NCBI GenBank assembly: GCA_947446975.1
Contig: CANFHM010000026.1
Span: 1-32,819 of the forward strand
From: Microthrixaceae bacterium
Lineage (GTDB): Bacteria > Actinomycetota > Acidimicrobiia > Acidimicrobiales > Acidimicrobilacustridaceae
Direction: 5' to 3'
Length of the DNA stretch: 32,819 bases
A model generated the notes under the pieces. It had not been told where the DNA came from and did not search any database. It saw only the letters and a program-made list of their open reading frames with translations. The position numbers and the translations under genes are program-made. Positions 16,294 through 26,707 of the stretch are shown in pieces. Each line of letters begins with the position of its first letter. Position 1 is the stretch's first letter.

Positions 16294-16431
16294 TCAGTCG
16301 AGCTCGGGACCGGAGAGCTCTCGCCAGCCCCCCGACTGGGGTGGCACACCACCCGATCCGCGGAGCCGGACGGCGGCAGCGACGAGCGCCGCCATACCGA
16401 TCGCTACGAAGGCCCGACGGATCATCCTCAT
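16294..16431 (-). CDS. 45-residue membrane mini-protein
   Basis: The frame from ATG 16431 encodes 45 residues: a basic start (MRMIRRA), one hydrophobic helix (FVAIGMAALVAAAV) and a polar tail ending in GPELD. It starts 2 nt after the 3' end of tRNA-Ile and stops 1 nt before the Rossmann-protein ATG. That packing supports a real gene, although the length gives little statistical support. There is no room for a Shine-Dalgarno outside the tRNA, so translation may be leaderless after tRNA 3' processing. Function unknown. Confidence 0.55.
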   Translation of the reverse strand: MRMIRRAFVAIGMAALVAAAVRLRGSGGVPPQSGGWRELSGPELD

Positions 16432-16433
16432 CG

Positions 16434-16507
<74 letters not shown>

Positions 16508-16535
16508 GTAGCGGCTCGTCACCATACCGGACGGG

Positions 16536-16901
16536 TCAGCCGCGAGGAAAAACCGGGGGATCCTCGTGATCGGCGACCGTGACGCCGAGCCCCCCGACCC
16601 GGCCGGCGACGAGGTTGAACAGCGTGGACATGATGCCCGAGAGGATGGCGGCGGTGAGCAGCAGCACGACACCCACGGCGGCGGCCCCGAGGAGCAGTTG
16701 CAGCGCTTCCAGGTGGAAGCTGCTCTCGGCGAGGAGTTGGGCGATGAAGTCCTCGATCCGATGCAGCGTGCCGGTGAGCGAGGCCACCACCCACAGCAGC
16801 ACCCCGGCGACCAGAAGCATCGACCAGACACACAGGGCGAACACGATCGAGAACCGGAACATGGCCCGTGGGTCGATCCTGGTGATGCGCACCTGGCTCA
16901 T
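16536..16901 (-). CDS. DUF3566 membrane protein
   Basis: A 121-residue protein starting MSQVRITRIDPRAMFRFS, which fits the DUF3566 opening found in the gene after gyrA in many Actinomycetota (Rv0007 type). Two membrane helices (about 16-40 and 68-92) flank a helical segment with HRIEDFIAQLL. Function unknown; a link to envelope or division proteins has been proposed for relatives but is not shown here. The ATG at 16901 has a -10-like TACACT 6 nt upstream. The classical gyrA-DUF3566 neighbourhood is interrupted by the TadG-like gene. Confidence 0.88.
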   Translation of the reverse strand: MSQVRITRIDPRAMFRFSIVFALCVWSMLLVAGVLLWVVASLTGTLHRIEDFIAQLLAESSFHLEALQLLLGAAAVGVVLLLTAAILSGIMSTLFNLVAGRVGGLGVTVADHEDPPVFPRG

Positions 16902-16907
16902 CGCAGC

Positions 16908-16913
16908 AGTGTA
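16908..16913 (-). promoter_or_regulatory. -10-like TACACT hexamer for the DUF3566 gene
   Basis: On the minus strand TACACT lies 6 nt before the ATG, predicting a leaderless mRNA separate from the gyrA transcript. The same hexamer at the same spacing precedes the DUF721 gene. Confidence 0.5.
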
Positions 16914-16959
16914 GGGACCCCATGGTGATCCGGTGGGCGACGGCATCACCCGGCAGGAC

Positions 16960-17313
16960 TCACCAGTGCAGGGTCGCCCTCGCCGTGGCCCGTTCCTGCC
17001 CGACCCGCACCGTCACCTCCACCTGATGGCTCCGGGCCACGTACTGCTCGAGGAGGGCGTGGTTGTCCTCGGCCACCCGGGCGGCACCGTCCTCACCGTC
17101 CCGGGCTCCGGCGATCGCAGCGGCATCGGCGGCGGTGCGGGCGCGGGCCCGATCGGAGAGCCCGCCGGCGAGCCGGCTGAGGCCGAATCCGATCAGGAGC
17201 ACGAACAGGAGGGTCACGGCCATCAGTGGCAGCACCTGTCCGGACTCCGGTGCCGAGATGCTCCAGGGTGCCGCCCGGCACCGGTCGCGTCGATCGCCTC
17301 GGGGTCCATCCAT
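16960..17313 (-). CDS. TadG/TadE-like pilus-assembly-type membrane protein
   Basis: A 117-residue protein with a basic N terminus, then ESGQVLPLMAVTLLFVLLIGFGLSRLAGGL. This is the E/G-Q-(A/V) plus single-helix motif of Tad-like/TadG N termini. It is followed by RARARTAADAAAIAGAR, the DAAALAGA-like signature of TadG proteins. The remaining 60 residues form a short extracytoplasmic domain. No other tad genes are visible, so its partners must be elsewhere. ATG at 17313 has GGAGG 9 nt upstream. It lies between gyrA and the DUF3566 gene, an unusual position. Confidence 0.75.
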   Translation of the reverse strand: MDGPRGDRRDRCRAAPWSISAPESGQVLPLMAVTLLFVLLIGFGLSRLAGGLSDRARARTAADAAAIAGARDGEDGAARVAEDNHALLEQYVARSHQVEVTVRVGQERATARATLHW

Positions 17314-17377
17314 GGGTCTGCCTCCATCCCGATCCGGGGATCGGTACGAACGATGTCGGGCAGATCACTCTGCGATG

Positions 17378-17399
17378 CGCCGGGCGACGCCGCCCGGCG
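17378..17399 (-). terminator. gyrA terminator hairpin
   Basis: CGCCGGGCG (17378-17386) and CGCCCGGCG (17391-17399) form a perfect 9-bp stem with a four-base loop, 12 bp after the gyrA stop. No U-tract follows on the minus strand, which is common for actinobacterial terminators. Confidence 0.55.
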
Positions 17400-17411
17400 G
17401 GGACTGATGGA

Positions 17412-19901
17412 TCAGTCCGAGGATTCCTCCGGGCCGAGCACGGGAGCGACCGAGGCGACGACCTCATCGCCGGTGAGGTTCATGACCCGCACACCGGTGG
17501 CATCGCGCCCCTGCGAGGAGATCTGACGGACCTCCATGCGGATGACGGTGCCCCCACTGTTGATCACGAAGATGTCGTCGTCGATGCCGACCATGAAGGC
17601 CGCCACGACGCCACCCTTCTTGGCGTTGATCCGGATGCCCCGCACGCCCTGGCCACCGCGACCCTGGGTGTTGAACTTGTCGAGCTGGGTGCGCTTGCCA
17701 TAGCCGCCATCGGTGACGATGAGGATGGCGGCGTCGTCGCGGGCGACATCGCAGGACACCACTTCATCGCCGACCTTCATCTTCATGCCCCGCACACCGG
17801 CGGCCGCACGACCCATGAACCGGACCTCGTCCTCGGAGAAGCGAATGGTCATCCCGGCCTTCGAGACCATGAACACCTCGTCACCACCATTGGTGGGGAT
17901 GACCTTGACGAGCTCGTCGCCATCCTTGAGGTTGATGGCGATGATGCCGGCTCGCAGCGAGGAGTCGTACTCGGTGAACTTGGTCTTCTTGACCTGACCG
18001 TTCTTCGTGGCGAAGAACAGGAACCGGTTGGTCTCGTAGTCGCGGGTGTCGATGATGGCCCTGATGGACTCGCCGGGCTGCAGCGGCAGCAGATTCACGA
18101 TGGCCGTGCCGCGGGCGGTGCGGTCCTTCATCGGGATCTCATGGGCCTTCAGGCGGTACACCCGACCGAGGTTCGAGAAGAACAGCAGATAGGCATGCGC
18201 CGTGGTGTGGATGATGTGGGTGACGTAGTCCTCGTCCTTGAGCTTCGCCCCGGCCACACCGCGACCACCACGGGCCTGCACCTTGAAGGCGTCGACGGCG
18301 ATGGTCTTGATGTAGCCCTTGGCGCTCATGGTGACCACGAGTTCCTCATCGTCGATGAGGTCCTCGATGTCGAGATCGCCGACGTCGTAGGTGATCTGGC
18401 TGCGGCGACCCTGGCCGTAGGTCTTCTTGATCTCCCCGAGTTCCTCGGAGATGACGGCACGCTTGCGGCCCTCGTCGGAGAGGATGAGCTCGAGTTCGGC
18501 GATTGTCTCGCGCAGCTTGGCCATCTCCTCCTCGAGCTGGGAGCGGCCCAGCCGGGTGAGGCGGGACAGCTGCATGTCGAGGATGTGCTCGGCCTGTTCG
18601 GTGGAGAACTCGAACGGCGCGGCCATGAGGGCCTCGCGGGCACCGGCCTTGTCCTCGCTGGCCCGGATGGCGGCGATGATCTCGTCGATGAGATCGAGGG
18701 CCTTGAGGAGACCCTCGACGATATGGGCCCGGCGTCGGGCCTCATCGAGGCGGTACTGGGACCGACGGGTGATGACCTCGACCTGGTGGTCGATGTAGGC
18801 GACCAGCGCATCACGCAGGTTGAGCGTGCGCGGGATGCCGTCGACGAGTGCCACGGTGTTGACCGAGAAGTTGGTCTGCAGCGGTGTGCGCTTGTAGAGG
18901 TTGTTGAGGATGACGAGTGCGGGCGCGTCGCGCTTGAGACGCAGCACCAGGCGCATCTGGCCCTTGGCCGACTCGTCGTTCAGCTCGGCGATGCCGTCGA
19001 GCTCGCGGTTGTCGACGAGTTCCTTCACCTTGACGATGAACTGGTTCGGGCTCACCTGGTACGGCAGTTCGGTGATCACGATGAAGTCGCTCCGGGCGCC
19101 CTCCTCGATCTCGGCCTTGCCGCGCAGCTTGATGGAGCCACGGCCGGTCCGATAGGCGTCCATGATCCCCTGGCGGCCCATGATGAGCGCCCCGGTGGGG
19201 AAATCGGGACCCTTGACGAACTCCATGAGGTCGTCAGGTGTGGCCTCGGGGTTGGCGAGCAGATGGTTCACCGCGTCGATGATCTCGGCGAGGTTGTGCG
19301 GCGGGATGTTCGTGGCCATGCCGACGGCGATGCCCTGGGAACCGTTCACCAACAGGTTGGGGAAACGGCTGGGGAGAACCATCGGCTCCTGGAACTCACC
19401 CGAGTAGTTGTCGACGAAGTCGACGGTGTTCTCGTCGATGTCGGCGAGCATGTCGAGCGCCATCGGAGCGAGACGACATTCGGTGTAGCGGGCGGCGGCC
19501 GGCGGCTCGTCGAGCGATCCGAAGTTGCCCTTCGGGTGGATGAGCGGATGACGCAGGCTGAACGACTGCCCCATGCGGACGAGTGCGTCGTAGATCGCGG
19601 AGTCGCCATGGGGGTGGTACTTGCCCATGACCTCACCGGTGACACGGGCGCATTTCATCGTGGGCCGGTCAGGGAGCGCGCGCAGGTCGTACATGCCCCA
19701 GAGGATGCGGCGGTGCACCGGCTTGAGGCCGTCGCGGGCGTCGGGGAGTGCACGCGACACGATGACCGACATGGCGTAGTCGAGGAAGGAGCGTTCCATC
19801 TCCTCCTGGATCTCGATGGGCTCGATGGTGCCGACGGCCGCTGCTGCGGTGATGGGACCGTCGTCGGTCGGCGTGTCGTCGGTGGGGGTGTCGTCGCTCA
19901 T
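17412..19901 (-). CDS. gyrA: DNA gyrase subunit A
   Basis: An 829-residue type IIA topoisomerase breakage-reunion subunit; with GyrB it introduces negative supercoils. Catalytic tyrosine is Y139 in AARYTECRLA. The quinolone-resistance region YHPHGDSAIYD has S101 and D105 at the positions of E. coli S83 and D87, the usual sensitive-type residues. The GyrA box QGRGGQG lies in the C-terminal DNA-wrapping beta-pinwheel, which distinguishes gyrase from topoisomerase IV. A repeated TPTDD near the N terminus is low-complexity. ATG at 19901, 31 bp after the gyrB stop. Confidence 0.98.
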   Translation of the reverse strand: MSDDTPTDDTPTDDGPITAAAAVGTIEPIEIQEEMERSFLDYAMSVIVSRALPDARDGLKPVHRRILWGMYDLRALPDRPTMKCARVTGEVMGKYHPHGDSAIYDALVRMGQSFSLRHPLIHPKGNFGSLDEPPAAARYTECRLAPMALDMLADIDENTVDFVDNYSGEFQEPMVLPSRFPNLLVNGSQGIAVGMATNIPPHNLAEIIDAVNHLLANPEATPDDLMEFVKGPDFPTGALIMGRQGIMDAYRTGRGSIKLRGKAEIEEGARSDFIVITELPYQVSPNQFIVKVKELVDNRELDGIAELNDESAKGQMRLVLRLKRDAPALVILNNLYKRTPLQTNFSVNTVALVDGIPRTLNLRDALVAYIDHQVEVITRRSQYRLDEARRRAHIVEGLLKALDLIDEIIAAIRASEDKAGAREALMAAPFEFSTEQAEHILDMQLSRLTRLGRSQLEEEMAKLRETIAELELILSDEGRKRAVISEELGEIKKTYGQGRRSQITYDVGDLDIEDLIDDEELVVTMSAKGYIKTIAVDAFKVQARGGRGVAGAKLKDEDYVTHIIHTTAHAYLLFFSNLGRVYRLKAHEIPMKDRTARGTAIVNLLPLQPGESIRAIIDTRDYETNRFLFFATKNGQVKKTKFTEYDSSLRAGIIAINLKDGDELVKVIPTNGGDEVFMVSKAGMTIRFSEDEVRFMGRAAAGVRGMKMKVGDEVVSCDVARDDAAILIVTDGGYGKRTQLDKFNTQGRGGQGVRGIRINAKKGGVVAAFMVGIDDDIFVINSGGTVIRMEVRQISSQGRDATGVRVMNLTGDEVVASVAPVLGPEESSD

Positions 19902-19932
19902 GATGTGTCGTCGTCTCCGAATGGTGGCGTCC

Positions 19933-22059
<2,127 letters not shown>

Positions 22060-22095
22060 CTCGAAGGTGGTGACTGCATGCATCACTGCCTCCGA

Positions 22096-22101
22096 ATTCT
22101 A
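22096..22101 (-). promoter_or_regulatory. Possible gyrB -10 element (TAGAAT)
   Basis: On the minus strand TAGAAT is the best -10 match in the spacer between the DUF721 gene and gyrB. No convincing -35 is found at 16-18 nt. It would give a leader of roughly 215 nt containing the tandem repeats. Confidence 0.3.
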
Positions 22102-22132
22102 CCAGCGCGAGCCGTGAAAACTGGGGATTTCC

Positions 22133-22474
22133 CTAGGTGTTCCTGCCTGTTCGCGGCCGCACACGGACCTCGATGGAGCCGATCGCCGACTCCCCCATCT
22201 CGGCGTTGAGACGGGTGACGAGAGCGGTCTCGAGGAACCGGACCTCGGTGGACCACGCGGGGTCGTCGACCGCCACCAGCAGCACCCCGCTGCGCAACGA
22301 CACCGGGCGGCAGTGGGCGCCCATGGTGTCGCCGACGAACTCGTTCCAGCGGTCGAACAGGGTGCTCATGGCATCGGCCGAGGAACCGCCGAGATGGCGG
22401 ACGAGACGATCGAGGCCGGCGCTCATGGGGGCCGGTTCGGGCTCGTGTCGGTCGGGCAGGGGCTCCCAGGGCAT
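22133..22474 (-). CDS. DUF721/DciA-like protein
   Basis: A 113-residue protein with the DUF721 core: WNEFVGDTMGAHCRPVSLRSGVLLV and AWSTEVRFLE. The domain defines DciA, which in many bacteria acts with the replicative helicase DnaB; in Actinomycetota a DUF721 gene regularly lies between recF and gyrB, as here. The short N terminus is Pro/Glu-rich. ATG at 22474 has TACACT 6 nt upstream. Role in helicase loading is by family, not shown. Confidence 0.88.
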   Translation of the reverse strand: MPWEPLPDRHEPEPAPMSAGLDRLVRHLGGSSADAMSTLFDRWNEFVGDTMGAHCRPVSLRSGVLLVAVDDPAWSTEVRFLETALVTRLNAEMGESAIGSIEVRVRPRTGRNT

Positions 22475-22480
22475 GGGTGG

Positions 22481-22486
22481 AGTGTA
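22481..22486 (-). promoter_or_regulatory. -10-like TACACT hexamer for the DUF721 gene
   Basis: On the minus strand TACACT lies 6 nt before the ATG at 22474, in the 20-bp gap after recF. It suggests an internal leaderless promoter within the dnaN-recF-DUF721 run. Confidence 0.5.
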
Positions 22487-22494
22487 CGAACCGG

Positions 22495-23574
22495 CTACGA
22501 CGGTCGGATCGAGCCGTCCTCGATGCGGAGGATCTGCTCCGGATGCGCCCCCGGTGGGAGCCCGGTCGCGCTCGACAGCAGGGTCTGGCCGGCTGGCAGA
22601 TGGGCGAGCAGTGCCCAGCTCCGATCAGGGTCGAGTTCGGAGAACACGTCGTCGAGCAGCAGGATCGGCGGCGTGCCGGTGCTGTCGGTGACGACCCGGT
22701 GCGCCGCCAGACGCAGGGCCAGGGCGAGCGATCGCTGCTCCCCCTGCGATGCGTGGGTCCGGGCGGGCATCCCGTCGATGGTGAGCAGCAGTTCGTCGCG
22801 ATGCGGACCCACCAGCGAGGTTCCCCGACGCAGCTCATCACGGCGGACCGCCTCGAGCGAGGCCGCCAGACCGGCCTCCCGCCACGGGGCCTCGTACGCG
22901 GCACCGACATGGGCGCGCTGGCCGGCCACATGGTCGTACGCGGTCATCAGCACCGGGGAGAGCTCCTCGATCAGCGCCGAACGTGCGTCGGCGAGCGCCT
23001 CGCCCACATCGACCAACTTGGCGTCCCAGACCATGAGTGTGGCTTCGATCTCGGGGCTCAGCCGCCCACCGGACTGCTTCAGCAGGGCGTTGCGCTGCCG
23101 CAGGATGCGCTCGAGATCCGTGCGCAGCACATCGAGCGAGGTCCGGCGGGCCACGAGGGTCTCATCCAGGAACCGGCGTCGTTCCGCCGGTCCCCCCTTG
23201 ACCAGTTCGAGATCATCGGGCGAGAACACCGACACCCGAAGAGCCCCGAGGAGATCGCGGGTGCGAGCCAGCCGCTGCTTGTTGACCTGGACACGACCCC
23301 GACCCGACGGGGTGATCTCCGCCTCTATGAGCAGTGATCGTCCCTCACGCTCCCCCTCCGCACGGACGACCGCACTGGTGGCGCCGCGACGGATGAGGGC
23401 CTCGCTCGGCGCCCCCCGGAAGGACCCGAGGGTGGCGAGATAGCCCACCGCCTCCATGATGTTGGTCTTGCCCTGACCGTTGGCGCCCAGCAGGGCGGTC
23501 AGACCGGGGGCGAACTGCAGCTCGGCGCTGGTGTACGAGCGGAAATCGGTGAGCCAGAGCTGGTGGAGATGCAC
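22495..23574 (-). CDS. recF: DNA replication/repair protein RecF
   Basis: A 359-residue SMC-like ATPase that helps load RecA at gapped DNA. Walker A GANGQGKT is at 30-37, the signature region is SQGEQRSLALALRLA, and Walker B is ILLLDDVFSELD. GTG at 23574 is chosen because MHLHQLWLTDFRSY is the standard RecF beginning; it lies 7 bp after the dnaN stop, so the two are in one operon. Confidence 0.96.
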   Translation of the reverse strand: MHLHQLWLTDFRSYTSAELQFAPGLTALLGANGQGKTNIMEAVGYLATLGSFRGAPSEALIRRGATSAVVRAEGEREGRSLLIEAEITPSGRGRVQVNKQRLARTRDLLGALRVSVFSPDDLELVKGGPAERRRFLDETLVARRTSLDVLRTDLERILRQRNALLKQSGGRLSPEIEATLMVWDAKLVDVGEALADARSALIEELSPVLMTAYDHVAGQRAHVGAAYEAPWREAGLAASLEAVRRDELRRGTSLVGPHRDELLLTIDGMPARTHASQGEQRSLALALRLAAHRVVTDSTGTPPILLLDDVFSELDPDRSWALLAHLPAGQTLLSSATGLPPGAHPEQILRIEDGSIRPS

Positions 23575-23581
23575 GGACCGA

Positions 23582-24679
23582 TCAGGGGACCCGGACGGGC
23601 ATGAGCAGATAGAGGAAGTCCGGGGTCTCCGCACTGCGGAGCAGGGCCGGCTTCTGGGGGTGCACGGTCTCGAGGATGACCTCGTCACCGGGCATGACGT
23701 CGAGCCCTGCCATCAGATACTCGGGGTTGAAGGCGACCGTGAGCTCCTCACCCTCGTGCTGGGCGTCGATCTCCTCACGGGCCTGACCCAGCTCCGGGCT
23801 GCTGACGAGCAGATCCACCCCATCGGCGCGCAGCGCCAGACGGACCGGAGTGGCGTCCTTGGCCAGCAGACGCACCCGGCGGAGCGCCTCGATCAGGGAC
23901 TCGCGCCCCACGGTCAGACGGTTCGGATGGGTGGTGGGGATGAGCGACCGGTAGTTCGGCGGGAACTCACCGGCGATGAGGCGGCTGGTGAGGCGGGCAT
24001 CGTCGACGTCGAAGGTGACATCACGTTCACCGAGGCGCAGGGTGACCACCTCGGCGGTGCTGAGGAGTCGGAGGAGTTCCTTCAGCGCGGATGACGGGAC
24101 CAGCACCTGCTGCCCCTCGGCGAGCACCGAGGTGCCCGGGAGGTCGCGGACGGCGAGACGATAGGAATCGGTGGCGGCGAGACGGAGTCCCGGTCCCTCG
24201 GCGGCCATGAGGACACCGGTGAGCACCGGTCGGGATTCGTCGGTGCTCGCAGCCGAGACCACCTGACGCAGGGCGTCGGCGAGGAGCCCGGCGTCGATGA
24301 CCACGGAGTTCTCGGCGGGTTCCGGCAGCTGTGGGAACTCGTGGGCGGCGATGGTGCGCACGGCGAAGGCGGACCGGCCCGAGCTGATCCTGGCCTCCTC
24401 GTCGTCGACCTCGAAGGTGACCGCCCCGGACGAGAGGCTCCGGATGATGTCGGTGAGCAGCTTGGCCTGCACGATCGCGGTGCCGTCGCGTTCCCCGCTC
24501 ACGGCGGCGCGCACGGCGATGGTCAGGTCGAGATCACTGCCGGTGACCTGCAGCTGGTCACCCTTGAGATCGAGGCGCAGACCCGACAGCACGGGCATTG
24601 AGCTTCCACGGTTGGTGACCGCCTTGGAGGCGGTGGTCAGGGCGTCGACCAGGGGGTCTCGTTCACAACGGAACTTCAC
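23582..24679 (-). CDS. dnaN: DNA polymerase III sliding clamp (beta subunit)
   Basis: A 365-residue beta clamp with the three repeated clamp domains; the N terminus MKFRCERDPLVDAL, the SGLRLDLKGDQLQVTGSDLDL segment and the C-terminal YLLMPVRV are typical. It tethers the polymerase to DNA and is a docking site for many partners. Starts with GTG at 24679, directly beside oriC; an ATG at 24681 is out of frame. Shine-Dalgarno is weak. A TAATAC hexamer (24731-24736, minus strand) could be its -10, overlapping the triplet track of oriC. Confidence 0.97.
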   Translation of the reverse strand: MKFRCERDPLVDALTTASKAVTNRGSSMPVLSGLRLDLKGDQLQVTGSDLDLTIAVRAAVSGERDGTAIVQAKLLTDIIRSLSSGAVTFEVDDEEARISSGRSAFAVRTIAAHEFPQLPEPAENSVVIDAGLLADALRQVVSAASTDESRPVLTGVLMAAEGPGLRLAATDSYRLAVRDLPGTSVLAEGQQVLVPSSALKELLRLLSTAEVVTLRLGERDVTFDVDDARLTSRLIAGEFPPNYRSLIPTTHPNRLTVGRESLIEALRRVRLLAKDATPVRLALRADGVDLLVSSPELGQAREEIDAQHEGEELTVAFNPEYLMAGLDVMPGDEVILETVHPQKPALLRSAETPDFLYLLMPVRVP

Positions 24680-24971
24680 ATCGACTCGCTTTCAGTTGTG
24701 ATCAGGAAGAAGTTGAGAAAGGCAGTAGTAGTATTAGGTGCTGTGGATTGTGGACGACGGCGCGTTCTCCCAGCGTGTGGGGCATTTCCGGCCGCGCGGT
24801 CTGTCCACAGGTATGCACAGGTTCGCAGCACCGCGCGCCTGTTCGGGGGATGACCGAGGGGTTCTCCCTCCCTCATCCACGGGGTCGCGCGGTGTCGTCC
24901 ACAGGCTTGTGCACCGCGCGGATGTTCGGATCGGTGGGTGCGAGCGGGCGTCGAAGGAGATGCCATGGGTG
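24680..24971. other. oriC: Chromosomal origin of replication (oriC) between dnaN and dnaA
   Basis: A 292-bp gene-free region. DnaA-box-like 9-mers: CAATCCACA (24742-24750, minus), TCGTCCACA (24749-24757, minus), CTGTCCACA (24801-24809, plus), GTATGCACA (24811-24819, plus), TCGTCCACA (24895-24903, plus) and TTGTGCACC (24907-24915, plus). Boxes near dnaN face one way and those near dnaA the other. The least GC-rich stretch (24690-24740) flanks dnaN. The region is shorter than described Streptomyces or Mycobacterium origins. Placement between dnaA and dnaN is the standard one. Confidence 0.88.
24726..24757 (+). promoter_or_regulatory. DnaA-trio-like triplets next to DnaA boxes
   Basis: TAG-TAG-TAT-TAG (24726-24737), then a four-base spacer GTGC, then two overlapping minus-oriented DnaA boxes (24742-24757). 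This is the order described for the basal unwinding system of Bacillus subtilis, where DnaA extends from boxes onto repeated trinucleotides. Three of four triplets fit the published triplet rule; the assignment is inference. Confidence 0.5.
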
Positions 24972-26420
24972 TCATTCGCCGCTCCGGATCCGCTGGGCCA
25001 GCTCCGTGACCTGGTCATAGATCTGTCGGCGTTCCTTCATGAGCCCGCCGATCTTCTCGACGGCATGGATCACCGTGGTGTGGTCCCGTCCGCCGAACTC
25101 CCGGGCGATGGCCGGATAGCTGAGGTCGGTGAGCTCGCGCATGACGTACATCCCGACCTGCCGGGCGGTGACGAGCGGGCGCCGGCGGCTCTGACCCCGG
25201 ATCTCGTCGATCGGGAAGCCGAACATCTCAGAGGTCTTCTCGAGGATGAGGTCGGGGGTGAGCGGCCGGGGCTGGGTGTCGGAGATGAGGTCGTCGAGCA
25301 CGAACTCGGCGAGTGCGACGTCGAGCACCTGGTTCGTGAGGCTGGCGTAGGCGCAGACCCGGATGAGCGCCCCTTCGAGCTCCCGGATGTTGCTGGTGAT
25401 GTTGGAGGCGATGAACTCGAGCACCTCCGGTGACGGGGTGATCGGCTCCCCCTCGGCCTTCTTGCGCAGGATGGCGAGGCGGGTCTCGAGTTCGGGCGGG
25501 TTGATCTCGGTGGTGAGACCCATCTTGAACCGGCTCCGGAGACGATCCTCGAGCGTCGAGATGGCATCGGGCGGTCGGTCGGAGGACAGCACGATCTGTC
25601 GGTTGGCCTGATAGAGCGATTCGAAGGTGTGGAACAGCTCCTCCTGGAGCCCCTCCTTGCCCTCGATGAACTGGATGTCGTCGAGCAGCAGGACGTCGAC
25701 CTCGCGGTATCGCTTCTTGAACTCGCTCAGCGTGTTCTGGCGGATGGCCTCCACGTACTGGTTGAGGAACTGCTCGGTGGAGACGTACCGCACCTGGTAG
25801 GTGACGTAGTTCTCGCGCACATAGTTGGAGATGGCCTGCAGCAGATGGGTCTTGCCCAGACCGGCATCCCCGTAGATGAACAAGGGGTTGTACGACCGGG
25901 CCGGGGTCTCGGCGACGCTCATGGCGGCCGCGTGGGCGAACCGGTTCGAGGTGCCGGTGACGAAGGCGTCGAAGGTGTATCGGGGTGAGACCTGGAGACC
26001 GATCTCCCCAGTCGGGCCACTGTTATCCCCAGAAGGAAGGGGGTTCGTCAACAGGCTTCGGTCCGGGTTGTGGACAGAGCTGGGGATGGAGGTGTCGGTG
26101 GACGCTGTGGCCGGCGCTGTGCCCGATGCTGCGCCGAGTTCGGGGGCCGCCGGTTCGGGGGCGTCATCGGTGCGGACCTCGATGACCAACCGCATCCCGG
26201 GCTTGCCGATATCGCCGAGGACGCCGTCCACCAACGGCAGATAGCGGTTCTCGATGCGTTCCCGGACCAGGGAGTTGGGCACGGCGATCCGCAACTGGTT
26301 GCCCTCGACCCGCAGCGCCACCACGGCGGAGAAGGTGGTCATCCAGACGGCTTCCGACACCTGCTCGCGCAGAGCACCGGCGCATGCTGTCCACAACTGT
26401 TCTGCTTGTTCTGCCTGCAC
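24972..26420 (-). CDS. dnaA: Chromosomal replication initiator DnaA
   Basis: A 482-residue AAA+ initiator. Domain I about 1-85 (EQLWTACAGALREQVSEAVW), a variable Pro/Ala/Ser-rich domain II about 86-140, and domain III with Walker A GDAGLGKT (184-191) and Walker B LLLDDIQ (D247, D248). Domain IV carries the DnaA-box-binding signature GGRDHTTV (443-450). GTG at 26420 is supported by GGGAG 5 nt upstream. DnaA-box-like sites lie in its promoter and early coding region, suggesting autoregulation. Confidence 0.98.
   Translation of the reverse strand: MQAEQAEQLWTACAGALREQVSEAVWMTTFSAVVALRVEGNQLRIAVPNSLVRERIENRYLPLVDGVLGDIGKPGMRLVIEVRTDDAPEPAAPELGAASGTAPATASTDTSIPSSVHNPDRSLLTNPLPSGDNSGPTGEIGLQVSPRYTFDAFVTGTSNRFAHAAAMSVAETPARSYNPLFIYGDAGLGKTHLLQAISNYVRENYVTYQVRYVSTEQFLNQYVEAIRQNTLSEFKKRYREVDVLLLDDIQFIEGKEGLQEELFHTFESLYQANRQIVLSSDRPPDAISTLEDRLRSRFKMGLTTEINPPELETRLAILRKKAEGEPITPSPEVLEFIASNITSNIRELEGALIRVCAYASLTNQVLDVALAEFVLDDLISDTQPRPLTPDLILEKTSEMFGFPIDEIRGQSRRRPLVTARQVGMYVMRELTDLSYPAIAREFGGRDHTTVIHAVEKIGGLMKERRQIYDQVTELAQRIRSGE
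26023..26077. promoter_or_regulatory. DnaA-box-like sites inside dnaA domain II
   Basis: TTATCCCCA (26023-26031, plus) and TGTGGACAG (26069-26077, i.e. CTGTCCACA on the minus strand) lie in the part of dnaA that encodes the unconserved linker. Each is one mismatch or so from known boxes. Confidence 0.3.
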
Positions 26421-26473
26421 CGAAGCTCCCGTCGACCCGTGAGGTCCACAGTGACGTCCACACTTGTGGAAAA
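26387..26473. promoter_or_regulatory. DnaA-box cluster at the dnaA promoter/start
   Basis: CTGTCCACA (26387-26395), AGGTCCACA (26442-26450), ACGTCCACA (26454-26462) on the plus strand and TTTTCCACA (26465-26473) on the minus strand. All share the TCCACA core. Three lie just upstream of the GTG start, where DnaA binding could repress its own gene or form a second origin subregion. Confidence 0.55.
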
Positions 26474-26656
26474 CCTAGCCCACTGTCGGGGCGACCGCTC
26501 CGGTGTCGCACCGACCCATCTGGGTCGCCGCTGGCATCGGTCGATGCGTGATCCGATCGGGATCGAACCATGCGCCATGCACTCGCCCGTGTCCGTCCCG
26601 ACGAGCTCGCGGACGGGCTCTGTGGACGGGTCGGGGACGGTAGCACGGACCCGATG

Positions 26657-26686
26657 TTGCCGCAGCAGTGAGGTCGCGCCTACCGT
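26657..26686 (+). promoter_or_regulatory. Candidate promoter for rpmH-rnpA
   Basis: TTGCCG (26657-26662) and TACCGT (26681-26686) are separated by 18 bp, a plausible -35/-10 pair. Initiation near 26693 would give a leader of about 90-110 nt. The rest of the dnaA-rpmH spacer (26474-26656) shows no protein-like frame; it holds one TGTGGACGG box-like 9-mer at 26621. Confidence 0.4.
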
Positions 26687-26707
26687 GGCGGGCCGAACGG
26701 TTCCCGG

